Assembly (NCBI GenBank): GCA_032622095.1
Contig: CP136068.1
Coordinates: forward strand, 59,980,025-60,044,024
Reading direction: 5' to 3'
Origin: Siphonodentalium dalli
Lineage: Eukaryota > Mollusca > Scaphopoda > Gadilida > Siphonodentaliidae
Length of the DNA stretch: 64,000 nt
The position numbers and the translations under genes are program-made. The first letter of the stretch is position 1. Each line of letters begins with the position of its first letter. The notes under the pieces were generated by a model. It was given only the letters and a program-made list of their open reading frames with translations. It was not told the DNA's origin and searched no databases. Shown here in pieces: positions 49,088 to 60,350 of the stretch.

Positions 49088-49670
49088 AATAAAAGGCTTT
49101 TAAAATCTTCGTGTTTTCTTCGATGGAGGGTTGTTGATACGGCACCGTACAACGTCATATGAAATCACGTAACTGGCCTTGAACATACTCAAACTTATAT
49201 ACTCCTCGTGGAACGTTCAAAGCCTCGTTGTATCATGATACTATCATCACAGTAATAATTCTGAAACATTAACATCATATTAATCAGGTACCTACGGTAA
49301 GACATTGCTGTTTTGTATATTTATCGACGATTCTCGTAAGAATAGTCCGGGAGCCAATAGGGGTACCCTTGCACCCGCCCCATGGGACTTAACTTCACCC
49401 CACTCATTTTGTTCCTTATTATGTCCTTCAACTTTTAGGCAATGTTAATAAGAAAAAAAAGTGGCAGTGTAGACTTCAGACAAGATGGCGTCCTTCCTGG
49501 CCGCCATTTTTCAGATCAGACCCTAAGTCAGTTTTATGCAAATTATAGCGAGAAAATCTAGTAAAATGTATACATGTAGTAATATTTTCGTGAAGCTAAG
49601 ACATAATGACACTTTTTTGGCGCCAAATTGAAACTCACCCTCCAAGATGGCCGCCAAAATGGCCGCCGGA
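49088..49670. other. Unassigned part of the 5.8-kb element
   Basis: Contains AAGATGGCGTCC, GGCCGCCATTTTT and CCAAGATGGCCGCC words like the family A core, but not in tandem. No gene. Confidence 0.4.
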
Positions 49671-49785
49671 AGTTGAAAATATGACGTTTTTTCACAAATA
49701 TCTTCTAGATCAGTTCATATTGTTTGGAACGGGTTGAGTAATATGACTTTATTTTGTGTTTTGTATATTAATTGATCATTGGAGC
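49671..49785 (+). repeat. Left 115-bp inverted-repeat arm around the minisatellite
   Basis: From AGTTGAAAATATGACGTTTT to TTGATCATTGGAGC; about 90% identical to the inverse of 52982-53096. Confidence 0.9.
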
Positions 49786-49799
49786 GGCGTGTATGAATA

Positions 49800-50297
49800 C
49801 AGTATACAGTGAGTTGCTGAATTGTCATGTGTGAGGTGTATATGGAAATACGGAAGGTATAACTGGTCGTGTGTGTGGGTATTCGTATATCTGGAAGGGC
49901 TCACCATTGGTGAGGTGTATATGTATACATGGATTGACCCTATGGTCATGGGTATGGCGAATAGATATACATGTAGTGGCTGTATGGTCCATAGTGAGAT
50001 GAATATGTATGCACTGAGTGAATGTATGATCGTGAATGTGGTGCATATGTATACATAGAGTGACTGTATGGTCATGTGCCATGTGTAGGAGTACACCTGG
50101 TGTTCATGTATGGTGAATCGTGGCTGTATCGTCATTTGTGGTATGTACGGGTATAACCAAGTATGGCTGTATGGTCAGGTGTACGTGTATAAAGTGGGTG
50201 ACTATATTGTCATTTGTATGGTGTTTATGTACATATGGAGTGACTGAGGTAATGGGAGGGTTGTACATGTGTACCTTGGGTGGCTATCGCTTTCCAC
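49800..50297 (+). repeat. 42-bp minisatellite, first orientation
   Basis: About 12 units of the type GAGTGACTGTATGGTCATGT then GTGTATATGTATACATG. The unit length of 42 bases (14 codons) keeps frames open on both strands; those frames are by-products. Confidence 0.88.
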
Positions 50298-50409
50298 AAT
50301 AACTCAAGGATATGTTAATCAATAGAGAGGTCATGTCAGAGAGTTCTCCATCTTGATGGTGTTTATGTACATGGGGGGAAACGTTAAACGTGGAAAGCGT
50401 TAGCCACCC
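50278..50409. repeat. Inversion centre of the minisatellite
   Basis: GGGTGGCTATCGCTTTCCAC (50278-50297) is answered by GTGGAAAGCGTTAGCCACCC (50389-50408) around a spacer centred near 50343. Unit orientation is reversed from here on. Confidence 0.9.
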
Positions 50410-52090
50410 ATTATCACACAGTCATTCCATATATACATAAACACCACAGACACAACAATATAGTGACCCAATGTTTATACGTACACCTGACCCATTACCA
50501 CGGATGACCATACATCCATGAGTCACAATGGAGGCCCACCGGGTATACTCCTAAACATGACCCATAACCATATAGTCACTCCGTGTATTCCCATGCATTC
50601 ACCTCACGATTGGCCATACGGTAATCCCCTGTATACATATTCTCCACACAGATGGTCAAATAGACATTCAATATATACATCAACACCACAACAATGACCA
50701 TAGGGTCACCCCAGGTATACATATGCACCTCACCAATGGCCATATAGCCACTCGCTTCATACACATACCCTCACCCATGCCACCTGGTATACTCCTTCAC
50801 CTGACATATGTCAATATAGTCACCCCGTGTGTACCTATTCAAAACATTCATACATGATCATGGTCAATCCTTGTATACATATTCACCTCACCATTGGCCA
50901 TGTCACTCCATGTATCCATATGTGTCGCACCATAGCCGAATAGCGACACAAGATATACTAATACACCCAAGCTATGTCAGAAAAGTCACTCCATGTGTGC
51001 ATATGCACCTCACCCATGGCCATATAGCCACTCGCTATATACACATGCCCCTCGCCCATGACCATATAGCAACACGTGTGTATACCCGTATAACCTACAC
51101 ATGACCATACCGCCACGAGTCACCAAGCAGGAACACCAGATATACTCATACACCTGACACATGACCATTTAGTCACTCCCTGTATATATATTCATTACAT
51201 TTATGATCATACAGTCACTCCTTGTATACCTACATGTACTCATATCACCATTGACCATACAGTCACTACATGTATACCTATTCGACACATAGTCATATAA
51301 CCACTCGATATATACATATGCAGCCCACCCTAGACCATAGAGTCACTCCAGGTATACATATACACCTCACCAACGGCCATTCAGCCCTTCCAGATATACA
51401 AAAAACCTGCACACACGACCGCTCATACCTTCCATACTTGCATATACACCTCACACATGACAATTCAGCAACTCACTGTATAATCATACACGCCATCCAT
51501 GATCATACAGCTAATCCCTATACACCCACCAATGATAATACATCCACGAGATATATAAATATATACCACAAGGACACTCCCTATATACCCACACGCTCGA
51601 TAATGTCGACCCAGCTTACTCCAGGTATGCCTATACACTTCAATCATGACCGTACAGTCATTCCATGTATACCTATACACGTTACCCGTAACCATAAAAT
51701 AACTCCCTATTTATCCACACACCCCATCCATGATCATACAGACAACACATGTACATCCCATCCATGACCTTACAGTCACTCCATATCTACATAATCAACA
51801 CATAGATGACCATGTAACTATATTCATACACCACATCAATTTCCATACAGGCACATCTGGTGCACCCGTACTGGATATAAACAACCATACAACATACAGT
51901 CACTCCATTCATACCGATTCACCTCACACATGACCATGACCTCTCCCTGTATACATATACATCTTACAATGGACAACCCACACATAACCATATAGTCACT
52001 CCTTGTATATCTATTCACATCATTCATGACATACAATAACTCCCTGTATACCTATTCACCTCAATTATGATCATAGAGTAACTCCCTGAC
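50398..52090 (-). repeat. 42-bp minisatellite, reversed orientation
   Basis: About 40 units of the type CCATATAGTCACTCCATGTA then TACATATTCACCTCACCCATG, the reverse complement of the first block. Frames such as the 165-codon one at 51270-51767 are 14-residue repeats rich in His, Thr and Ile and have no start context. Confidence 0.9.
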
Positions 52091-52981
52091 TACCATCTTG
52101 GCATCCACCCTGCATCCAGTTGATATTTTTTGTTACCATAATGGACAAGAATAGCCACAGATTATGGTTCATCTCGGTTCCATCTCAACGTTCTGCCCAT
52201 TTCCATTCAATAATATGGCCAGAATCACAAAAGTGGTTCTCGGCAAAATTCCATACTTTCAAATGAATTTGTCATGCCCCATACGGAACTGGGACAACCA
52301 GAATAGAACATATAGTTGTCAGTTAATTAAATAACACGTATTATAACCAAGTGAGTCACAATTTACTACCTTTTCGGATAACACAGAGAATAATGTTCAG
52401 TATATATGTAAAAAAATCTTTTTACAAATTTGGTTGCCATTTTGGAAGCCATCTTGAGCAATTTGGTCTATAGATACCGTAGTGTGACACATTTAAGATA
52501 GACTAAAACAATAAACACATTTGAATCCAGAGACAGTTACAATGATAGTTGCATTTTACTTGAAAAAATGGTCTATACCTGAAAAGTTAATTTTTGCCGA
52601 TATTTATGTCAAGTTTTTGAGAAAAAAGTCCAATATTTTTGGTGATGTCAGTGGTAACAATAGTAACAATTAACCACGGTGCATCAGATATGTTAGTATT
52701 CAACGTATAGGAGGCAGAATAGCCAATTTTATACATCAAACACAACTTGTAAGCGATTGCAGGACACGCTGGGGCAATATTTACCATTTTCCATATTTTG
52801 GCGGCCATTTTGAGCCAAAGTAAGAATTTTGGTTCCAATGAGTTGGAATATTCATAGGTAATGATATGCCTCACTTACATTACAAAGTCCTGTTCATTTC
52901 TTGTTGAAATATGACTAAAATCCCAATTGTGATTTTTTTGGTGAAATTTTATACTGTGTTCCAATAATTGCATATTTAATT
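52091..52981. other. Unassigned part of the 5.8-kb element
   Basis: Words such as GGCGGCCATTTTGAGCC and CCATTTTGGAAGCCATCTTG recur, with no coding signal. Confidence 0.4.
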
Positions 52982-53096
52982 GCTCCAATGATCAGTTAAT
53001 ATACAAAACACAATATAAGTCATATTACTCAAGCAGTTCCAAACAGCATGAACTGGTCTAGAAGATATTTGTGAAAAAACGTCATATTTTCAACTT
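52982..53096 (-). repeat. Right 115-bp inverted-repeat arm
   Basis: Inverse of 49671-49785, from GCTCCAATGATCAGTTAATA to CATATTTTCAACTT. Confidence 0.9.
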
Positions 53097-53499
53097 TATC
53101 CTGATTCACAGAACTTTCAATCGGGTGTGATTTTACGAAGAGCGTTTATTTATTAAATAACATACTTGTCCATATATGTATAGCAGATGATGAGATAGTT
53201 ATGACAGAAAGATCACGAGGGGTGATTCAAATAACAAAGTATTCCCATGTTCATGAGATTATATGTATAACGAGTGTGATATATGTCTCGATATTGACTT
53301 ACTGTATTTTCGCGGCAATAAAAACAGTATGTGACTTTAAATTGATTTTATGGGTGAAATATGGGTCACAGGCAGCGACAGGCACCCTCATTGGATTCAG
53401 CATACTTGAATTATGCTAGAAAATTTAGTTTCATGCTTTTCCCCAAAAATGCCTCTAGGGTTCTAGTATTCCACAAATGTAGCTTTTCCGACCAGACTA

Positions 53500-53712
53500 T
53501 ATGGATGTTCACCACTATGAGGACATTTAATGGCACTTTCAAATGTTTGTTTGGTTTTTTGTTCTATAGTTATTCATCTTTGTTTATATGAAAATGCTGT
53601 TTTCTGGGTCCATATGTCTTGAGTATATAGCCATCATAAGTTATAGATGTGCCCACACTAGGCGGTATGCCACGAGGGGGTATGCACCGGACGACAGTCC
53701 ATCTCTTGTTAT
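53500..53712 (+). mobile_element. Family C element, right part with 3' end
   Basis: It resumes at TATGGATGTTCACCACTATG and ends GAGGGGGTATGCACCGGACG, ACAGTCCATCTCTTGTTA, identical in its last 40 bases to the copy at 33.2 kb. Confidence 0.88.
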
Positions 53713-55014
53713 GTCAAGTGTTAAGGACATTCTATCTGAGCATGCGTGGTGATTGCTTTGTACTTTGACATACTACCGGGCTGGAATCTATTTTAGTTAC
53801 ATCAAATGATAAGAACTGGAAACAAAGTTGTATTAAAGGGGCTATGTCGGTCAGCCTGTGTGTTTCTTTTCGATTGGCTGGAACAATTTTTGAACTACAG
53901 TCATCTACTTTAATACTGAATGGAAAGTTTGTTATTTTCGCAATTCAAAATGCCATCGAAGCACGCTATAATCTGTGTTGGGCGTTCGACCACGTGGTCA
54001 CCAATCTATTGTGCATATGGCGAAGTCAGCAGTATATTTTCGGTACACAATTTAATTTATATGTCACCCAATGTATATGATTATTCTTTACTGTTTATCC
54101 ACTTTATTAACCACCATGCGGTACTATTTAGATGTAAAAGACAAACCATACTTAACAAGTCACCATTACTTACTGTACAACATGTAAACAACAGTTCATT
54201 TTAATGTTGATTTACCATTTTTGTCATTCTGCTGCACCATGGGAACCTGCGCACCTGCGATTTTGAGTTTAGTCGGAATCATTTTGGCGGAGTTATTGCT
54301 TTTTTTCAACATAGAATCATACATCCTGGGACACATCTTTTGTCTGAACCTGTATTCCGTCATTTTCCAGTCAATTTTTTAAAAACTTGACACAGATTGA
54401 GAACCTGCACACCTGCAATTTTGAGTTCAGTCGGAGTACTAGTAGTTTGGCAGAGTTATTGCCATTTTTCGACATAGACATGTTTTATGTTTTTTATTTT
54501 GGAGGTGCCCTTTCTCGACACATTGAAGATATGCATCATATTTAGTTAATATGCACTTTGTATCATATTTATAGTGCAATCAATTTCTTAGTATGTAGTA
54601 TAGGGATCTGAAACCCATAATTCCTTCAAACTTGCCACCTTCATCGGGGGACATTTTGGTCAGCGACCTTTTATTCTAGCAATGATGCCTGATCACTGAA
54701 ATTAAACTCTTGAATTATGTCCACAAAAGCACTTTTCTGTGTAGTTCGCCTTGCGAGTGAAATCAAGAAAGAGGTACATATGTCAGAGGATATGTAAGCG
54801 CCTTCTCAAGATCTATAACTCTTTCGTACTTTGACAACTTTAAATCAACTTCCCAAGTACGAGTACATGTATGTCTCAGTTAGTGTCAACGATTTTGCTG
54901 CTTCCACATTTCTTAGTAGATGTAACTTTGCCAACTTTAAAAAACAATTTGATTGAATTCCTTTTAACTGGTTCATGGAAAGTTTTGCTTGCTCTTCCAT
55001 AAAATGTTGATATG
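53713..55014. other. No gene; two ~160-bp units and a fragment shared with 59.8 kb
   Basis: GAACCTGCGCACCTGCGATT (about 54242) and GAACCTGCACACCTGCAATT (about 54402) start two related units. 54914-54995 (TAGATGTAACTTTGCCAACT...TTGAATTCCTTTTAACTGG) recurs inverted at 59820-59893. Confidence 0.6.
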
Positions 55015-55110
55015 TAGGGCTGGGCGATATTGGCCCAAAAAAATATTGCGATATTATGGTGACAACATCGCGATAAACGATATTATCGCGATATTATTTG
55101 GTATATAACA
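55015..55110 (+). repeat. hAT-type terminus TAGGGCTGGGCGATATTGG with GCGATATT repeats
   Basis: The start word and following ATATTGCGATATT / ATTATCGCGATATT repeats resemble the ends of animal hAT MITEs. The opposite end was not found. Confidence 0.45.
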
Positions 55111-55504
55111 ATTGGTAAGTACAATGTATAATATATGCAATATTTCATGAATAAAGTTTGCACAATACATCCCTACGTTTTATTTACAATTTGTGGGCCA
55201 TACGAGGTTGAGTAAATGTGTATTGAACATTGATTGTACATCAGTAACATCACAGTATAATGACCACTCGTCTGCAACAATTGACAGTTTGCCAATGGCG
55301 AACACAACAACTTTCAACTCCTTTCTAATTTGGTCAGGCATAATATAAACTGTAAGCAGTGTTCAAAGCACCGCTTCGATGACACATTGTCAAAATTAGT
55401 GAACAGTGATAACTGATAATAAATACTGTTCAAACAATCACACATACTCGTGCATGCTGTATGTGAGATGTGTGAGATGTCAGGCAGATGAGTTGCGTGT
55501 TTAA
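55111..55504. other. Intergenic, nothing recognised
   Basis: Short frames only. A TTAA at 55501-55504 is the left target site of the next element. Confidence 0.4.
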
Positions 55505-55962
55505 CCCTTTCAGTGCCAGGTCCCATTTTTGTATCAACCCATATACCCTGTGCCAATGCATTCTCTTATATATGCGAGTCAACCATAGGTCGCCTCGCAT
55601 ATACAAGAGAATGCATTGCCCTAACAATTTTTCATCATTTGTTATTATTTTTTACAATTTTTTACAATTTTAATAATTTTTACTTATTTTCTTTAGCAGA
55701 CATATTTTGTAGGTTTAGTGCCAGGGTATCTTACCTTTTTCATTGGCATCAAAATTATTACTATGAATATGATAGTTTTGAGTTATAACATGCCCCTAAG
55801 GTTTTATCCAGTTTGTTTTTAAATTCGCTATAGCATGCTTAAGCATACCCAAAAAAAATTCAACCCAAAAAAATCTAAAAAAAAAATAAATGTTTTTTAG
55901 GGCCGATTTTACAGATCGTAAATTAGGGCCGATGAGATCGGCCCCTGGCACTGAAAGGGTTT
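55505..55962. mobile_element. piggyBac-like MITE, ~455 bp
   Basis: The ends CCCTTTCAGTGCCAGG and CCTGGCACTGAAAGGG are a perfect 16-bp inverted pair. TTAA precedes the left end (55501-55504) and lies 3 bases after the right end (55963-55966). CCC/GGG ends at TTAA are the piggyBac pattern. Inside, AATGCATTCTCTTATATATG and its inverse form a second hairpin at about 55555-55615. No coding capacity. Confidence 0.75.
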
Positions 55963-55966
55963 TTAA

Positions 55967-56287
55967 ACACCTGTCGGCTTATTTGATCCTTTAATAGGGG
56001 AATTCGTAGTTCTCACTTACCTAAATGTATATACATGTAGCACGCACCTATTACTGACATGTAACATGAACCAGTGATTGAGAGTTAAGCATCCACATAT
56101 GGGTTGAAACAAAGGGATATAATCATGGAATCACTGAACTAAATGGTTTCCCATAGGTGACCGTGTTAACGTTTCGGCCAAATTCACTGAATTGAAGCCT
56201 GCAGGCCATACCAGTGATGTTTACCTAGCTAGATTGACACCAGTTGATCACGAAAATGCATGAAAAATCATAGGTCATGTGTTTACT
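55967..56287. other. Intergenic, nothing recognised
   Basis: No motif seen. Confidence 0.4.
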
Positions 56288-57499
56288 TTTTAGCTCAACT
56301 TACATGGTTTGGCGTCCGTCGTCCGTGTGTGCGTGTGTCTGTGTGTCCGTCAACAATTTCCTTTGGCGGGGCTACAGGTTGTACCTTTGGTCTGATCTTT
56401 ATGAAATTTGTCATGAATGTTGACATTGACATGTAGATGGGAACGAGTCATTTTGGGGTCATTCGGCCAAAAAACATGGCCGCTGGTGGCCATCTTGGAT
56501 TTCAAAATTCAATCCATTGGCGCGGGCTACAGGTCGTACTGTTCGTCTGATCATCATGAAATTTGTCATGGATGTTAATATTGACATGTAGATGGGAACG
56601 AGTCATTTTGGGGTTGTTCGGCCAAAAAACATGGCCGTCAGCAGCCATCTTGGATTTTACTCTTTGCATGACTAAATTCTTTGGCGCGGGTTACAGGTTG
56701 TAGCTTTGGTCAGAACTTCATGAAATTTGTCATGGATGTTGATATTGACATGTAGATGGGAATGAGTCATTTTGGGGTCATCTGGCCAAAAAACATGGCC
56801 GATGGTGGCCATCTTGGATTTCAAAATTCTATCCATTGGCGTGGGCTACAGGTCGTGCTGTTCGTCTGATCATCATGAAATTTGTCATGGATGTTAATAT
56901 TGACATGTAGATGGGAACGAGTGATTTTGGGATCGTTCAGCCAAAAACATGGCTGCCAGCAGCCATCTTGGATTTTACTCTTTGCATGACTAAATTCTTT
57001 GGCGCGGGCTACAGGTTGTAGCTTTGGTCAGAACTTCATGAAATTTGTCATGGATGTTAATATTGACATGTAGATGGGAAACGAGTCATTTTGGGGTCGT
57101 TCAGCCGAAAAACATGGCCGCCAGCAGCCATCTTGGATTTTACTCTTTGCATGACTAAATCCATTGGCACAGGCTACAGGTCGTACCTTTGATCAGATCA
57201 TTATGAGATTTGTAAAGGCTAGATGGGAACAGGTCATTTTGGGGTAATTCGGAAAAAAACATGGCTGCCGGTGGCCATTTTAGAATTTACTCTTTGCATC
57301 AATAAATCCTTTGGCACACCATAATCACCACATCCCTGATCCGATCATTATGAAACCTGTCATGAATGTTGATATTGACATGTACATCTAGTCTTACTTA
57401 GACATTTCAATTGGCACCTTTCCTATTCCTCCATTTACTGTCAACCATTAAATTATTCCCCTACCTAAGTTGAGCTACAGTGTCATTGACACTTTCATT
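56288..57499 (+). mobile_element. Pearl/HINE-like element, family A, complete copy 2
   Basis: The 5' TTTTTAGCTCAACTTACATG lacks the fold-back half seen in the other copies. A CGTCCGTCGTCCGTGTGTG tract and six or seven core units follow (GCGCGGGCTACAGG variants). The 3' end is CTAAGTTGAGCTACAGTGTC, TTGACACTTTCATT. Confidence 0.85.
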
Positions 57500-58569
57500 A
57501 ATATAAATCCCCAAGTGTACGACAGGGCTATCACACAGCCAAATTTGATCTGGAAAAACCCAGACCTACAGCAGCTAGTTAAATAAATTTCCCGCTCACA
57601 AAAATCCATTCCCCCATTCATTCACCAGTTTAAATCATTTAGATATGATGTACAAATCAAATAAACGCGATGTCATCCTTTAATAACGTGTCGCATGTAT
57701 CAGGTGAAGGTCATTCTTCAGTTACCTTCACCTTTAGCATTCCACGGTGTACTCGCTCCCCGACTCTAGAACACATTTAGCTCCCTGATTCCTCATATAA
57801 CAAGGCCCACATGCGTTTTCAGATTGCATAAATTTTTAGAGTTATATCCCCTCGACCATAGAGCTTAGCACAACACAATAAGCACCGCATTTGGTTTCAA
57901 ATTGGCATTTTATTTATTAGTGAGGAATTGGTTGTTTGTGAGACTAGTTATTAGTGAGAATTGGTAGTTGGTAGCATCGTGAAACTTCCATGTACATATA
58001 CAGCAGCCCTGGGAATTAGCGTGAAATGAATTTGCGTTGGCATTTTTTTTAGCCGATGTTCAATTAGTTTGTGAAATTGACGTTTGGTGAAGTGCTACCA
58101 ATGCCATGGTCCGTACAGCACATGTCCACAAAATCATTTTTACTCGCAATTTGCACACATTGACACAATCAGCTTGTGGGGTCAATATAAAATCTAACAT
58201 GGTAATCCGTCTCCAAGCAACCGGTTGCGGTTGACAGAGCAAGGTGCACCAACTTAAAAGGAGGTCATTGTGCCAATCGCATCCGCCCGACATACCAATC
58301 ATATCAGTGTAGCCAACTGATGCTAGCGCTTTGATATTTCTGACGAAGCATATCCAACATGACAAGCACATGCTCCAATGTTTTAAAACTTCTCCGTGAA
58401 GTTGGGACTATTATACTCACTCTTAACTTCCCTGTTTGTTGGGACCATATGATGGATTTCAGCCTACATGGAGAACATTACAACAATATTCTTATTTCAG
58501 ATGATATTATTGACAATATCAAAAATGAAACCGGCTATACCCGATATATCGTCATATCATGCAGCACTA
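57500..58569. other. No recognised gene
   Basis: Frames of 103 (58060-58371, minus) and 115 codons (58359-58706, plus) occur. The second runs into the inverted repeat below and its end is mirrored there, so it is unlikely to be a gene as it stands. Confidence 0.35.
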
Positions 58570-59235
58570 TTGATATGCATTTAATAACACCAGTTGGAAG
58601 AACATCTAGAATGCTTGTTACAAAACATTACTTTACTTGGATACCTGAACTAAGGTTTAATATATATATAAGTCTTCCTTCTCAAGGATATCATCAAATG
58701 GGTTGAGGTATTCCTTTGTCAGAATTTCTGTTACCTATTGCACATCTGACTCCGATGTAAGATCTTGTGATGGCGTGTTGTTTTGTACACATCACATATT
58801 GGTGACACCCTGGAATATTCCCTCAGAACCTGAGTATTCCTTACGATTGAGATTCCACTTCAGAATAGACTTCTCATCGGGATGGAGAAGCTTGAATATT
58901 TCCGTTTCGATTGATTGATTGTTCCCTTCTCTGATCAATCGCATTTCGCAAGGGTTAACTCTCCTGATCCTGATATCAGTCAAGCAAGGAAACTCGGGTT
59001 CTGTGGGAATATTCCAGCATGTTACCAATATGTGATGTGTACAAAACAACATGACCATCACAAGATTACATCGGAGTCAGATGTGCAAAAGGTAACAGGA
59101 ATACCTCAACCCATATGGTGATATCCTTGAGAAGGAATACTTATATAACCTTTTAATAGTTCAGGTATCCCAGTAGAGCAATGTTTTGTAGCAAGCCTTC
59201 TGAATGTTCTGCTAACTGGTGTTAACGCATATCAA
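58570..59235. repeat. Large imperfect inverted repeat, ~250-bp arms
   Basis: Left arm 58570-58842 and right arm 58988-59235 match inverted at about 80-85% by eye (TACAAAACATT, GATACCTGAACTA, TCCTTCTCAAGGATATCA, TGTTTTGTACACATCACATA). The central spacer is about 145 bp. The 71- and 89-codon frames here are mirror images. Confidence 0.88.
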
Positions 59236-59336
59236 CATTTTATGGACGAGCAAGCAAAAAACTCTTAAAGATGGATTATCTCTTCATATAACAATTTTGA
59301 AATAGTTTCGTGGGTTTAAAATAATAAATATGAATT

Positions 59337-59753
59337 GAAGACCCATGGCCGGAAAAATGCTTCTATCAATTAATATTGATTTTATTTCAAATATTTTATT
59401 ATAAAATGAGATGATTAAGTGGGACCATTTATTGTTCTATTTTTAGAACAGACCATTCAGGCGATACCATATAGTGATAGCGATCATCAGGGTGTTCCCA
59501 TAGCTACGTACCGAATGTCAACTGTCCCAGATTGTTTGTTTGTATTGTTTTATTACATAGTTATATTAAGCGATAATGAGTCTAATTAGCGTTAATTTGT
59601 GACAAAATTACACAATAGAATTTCTGGTCTCTGTTAACAGTAACTACTATTGTTTGCTATATTAGCTAAACAAACACACGTTTTTCGACCAGAAAATATT
59701 TGAAATATAATCAATATTAATCGATAGAAGCATTTCCGGATGGGGTCTTCGAT
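59337..59753. repeat. Second inverted repeat, ~70-bp arms
   Basis: GAAGACCCATGGCCGGAAAA...TTCTATCAATTAATATTGAT at 59337-59407 is inverted at 59682-59753. With the preceding inverted repeat and the 59820-59893 fragment it may be part of one complex element. Confidence 0.8.
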
Positions 59754-60350
59754 TCATATCTAGTATTTTTATACCCCTGTAACTATATAACACATGTTTA
59801 CAAAGAGATAGATCATAGACCATCTTTACGTTCCACAAACCAATTAAAAGGAATTCAATAAAAAAAATTCTTAAGTTGGCAAAGTTACATCTATAGGGGA
59901 GATTTTTGTATACAAACAATGACGTCACAACGACCACGTGTGTTGGCTGCTGGTAGGCAAAACAAAGGCCAGCTGTGTATAGATTAACACAGAAACACCC
60001 AATGACGTCTCGCAAAACATGCTATACTTTCGTCTCATACATGAAATATTTAACGTAAAGTTCTTCCAGTGGCACAAGAACATATTTCTATGTGAACACT
60101 GGCGCGGATTATAATAATAACTGACGATTTTGTGACAATTTGGAGGATATTTCGACATGTGGTCATGCTGTTACTGCGGGTGTTATTGTTTTGTATTTGT
60201 AAAATTCACCAGGTTGTTCCATTTACTAGCACACACACTCGATATATATAATGCATACCAAGTTCAAGTATTTGGTTGCAATTGTGCCCACCATTTATAA
60301 TTTTTCATTGGGGGGGGGGGTTGGAATTTTTTTTCAGGCACATATGCTGA
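59754..60350. other. No gene; fragment shared with 54.9 kb
   Basis: 59820-59893 is the inverse of 54914-54995. A G run is at about 60311-60320. A 117-codon minus frame at 59662-60015 overlaps these repeats and has no motif. Confidence 0.45.

Larger units (their letters stand above)
47695..53499. mobile_element. 5.8-kb element inserted in family C, with TAGTC ends
   Basis: The family C sequence reads ...TTTTGTAT before and TATGGATG... after, so TAT (47692-47694 and 53500-53502) is the target duplication. The ends TAGTCTAGTCG and CGACCAGACTA are an inverted pair matching at 10 of 11 bases. The first five bases and the 3-bp AT-only duplication are the same as for the 10.6-kb transposon, suggesting mobilisation by a related transposase. 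It encodes nothing related itself; its content is a hAT-like insertion, an inverted minisatellite block and unassigned DNA. Confidence 0.75.

Noticed and set aside
49776-51767. Reading frames of 60-165 codons with 14-residue repeats (His/Thr/Ile-rich) as possible repetitive proteins
   Set aside because: The 42-bp unit length is a multiple of three, so open frames appear on both strands; no start context, signal or composition supports translation.
49800-52090. CRISPR-like array
   Set aside because: The units diverge along their whole length, with no constant repeat and unique spacers, and the DNA is animal nuclear.
53201-53419. 72-codon frame with hydrophobic stretches as a membrane protein
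   Set aside because: It lies at the right end of the 5.8-kb inserted element, has no homologous motif and poor start context.
58792-59121. Overlapping 71-, 89- and 68-codon frames as genes
   Set aside because: They lie in an inverted repeat and are mirror translations of each other.
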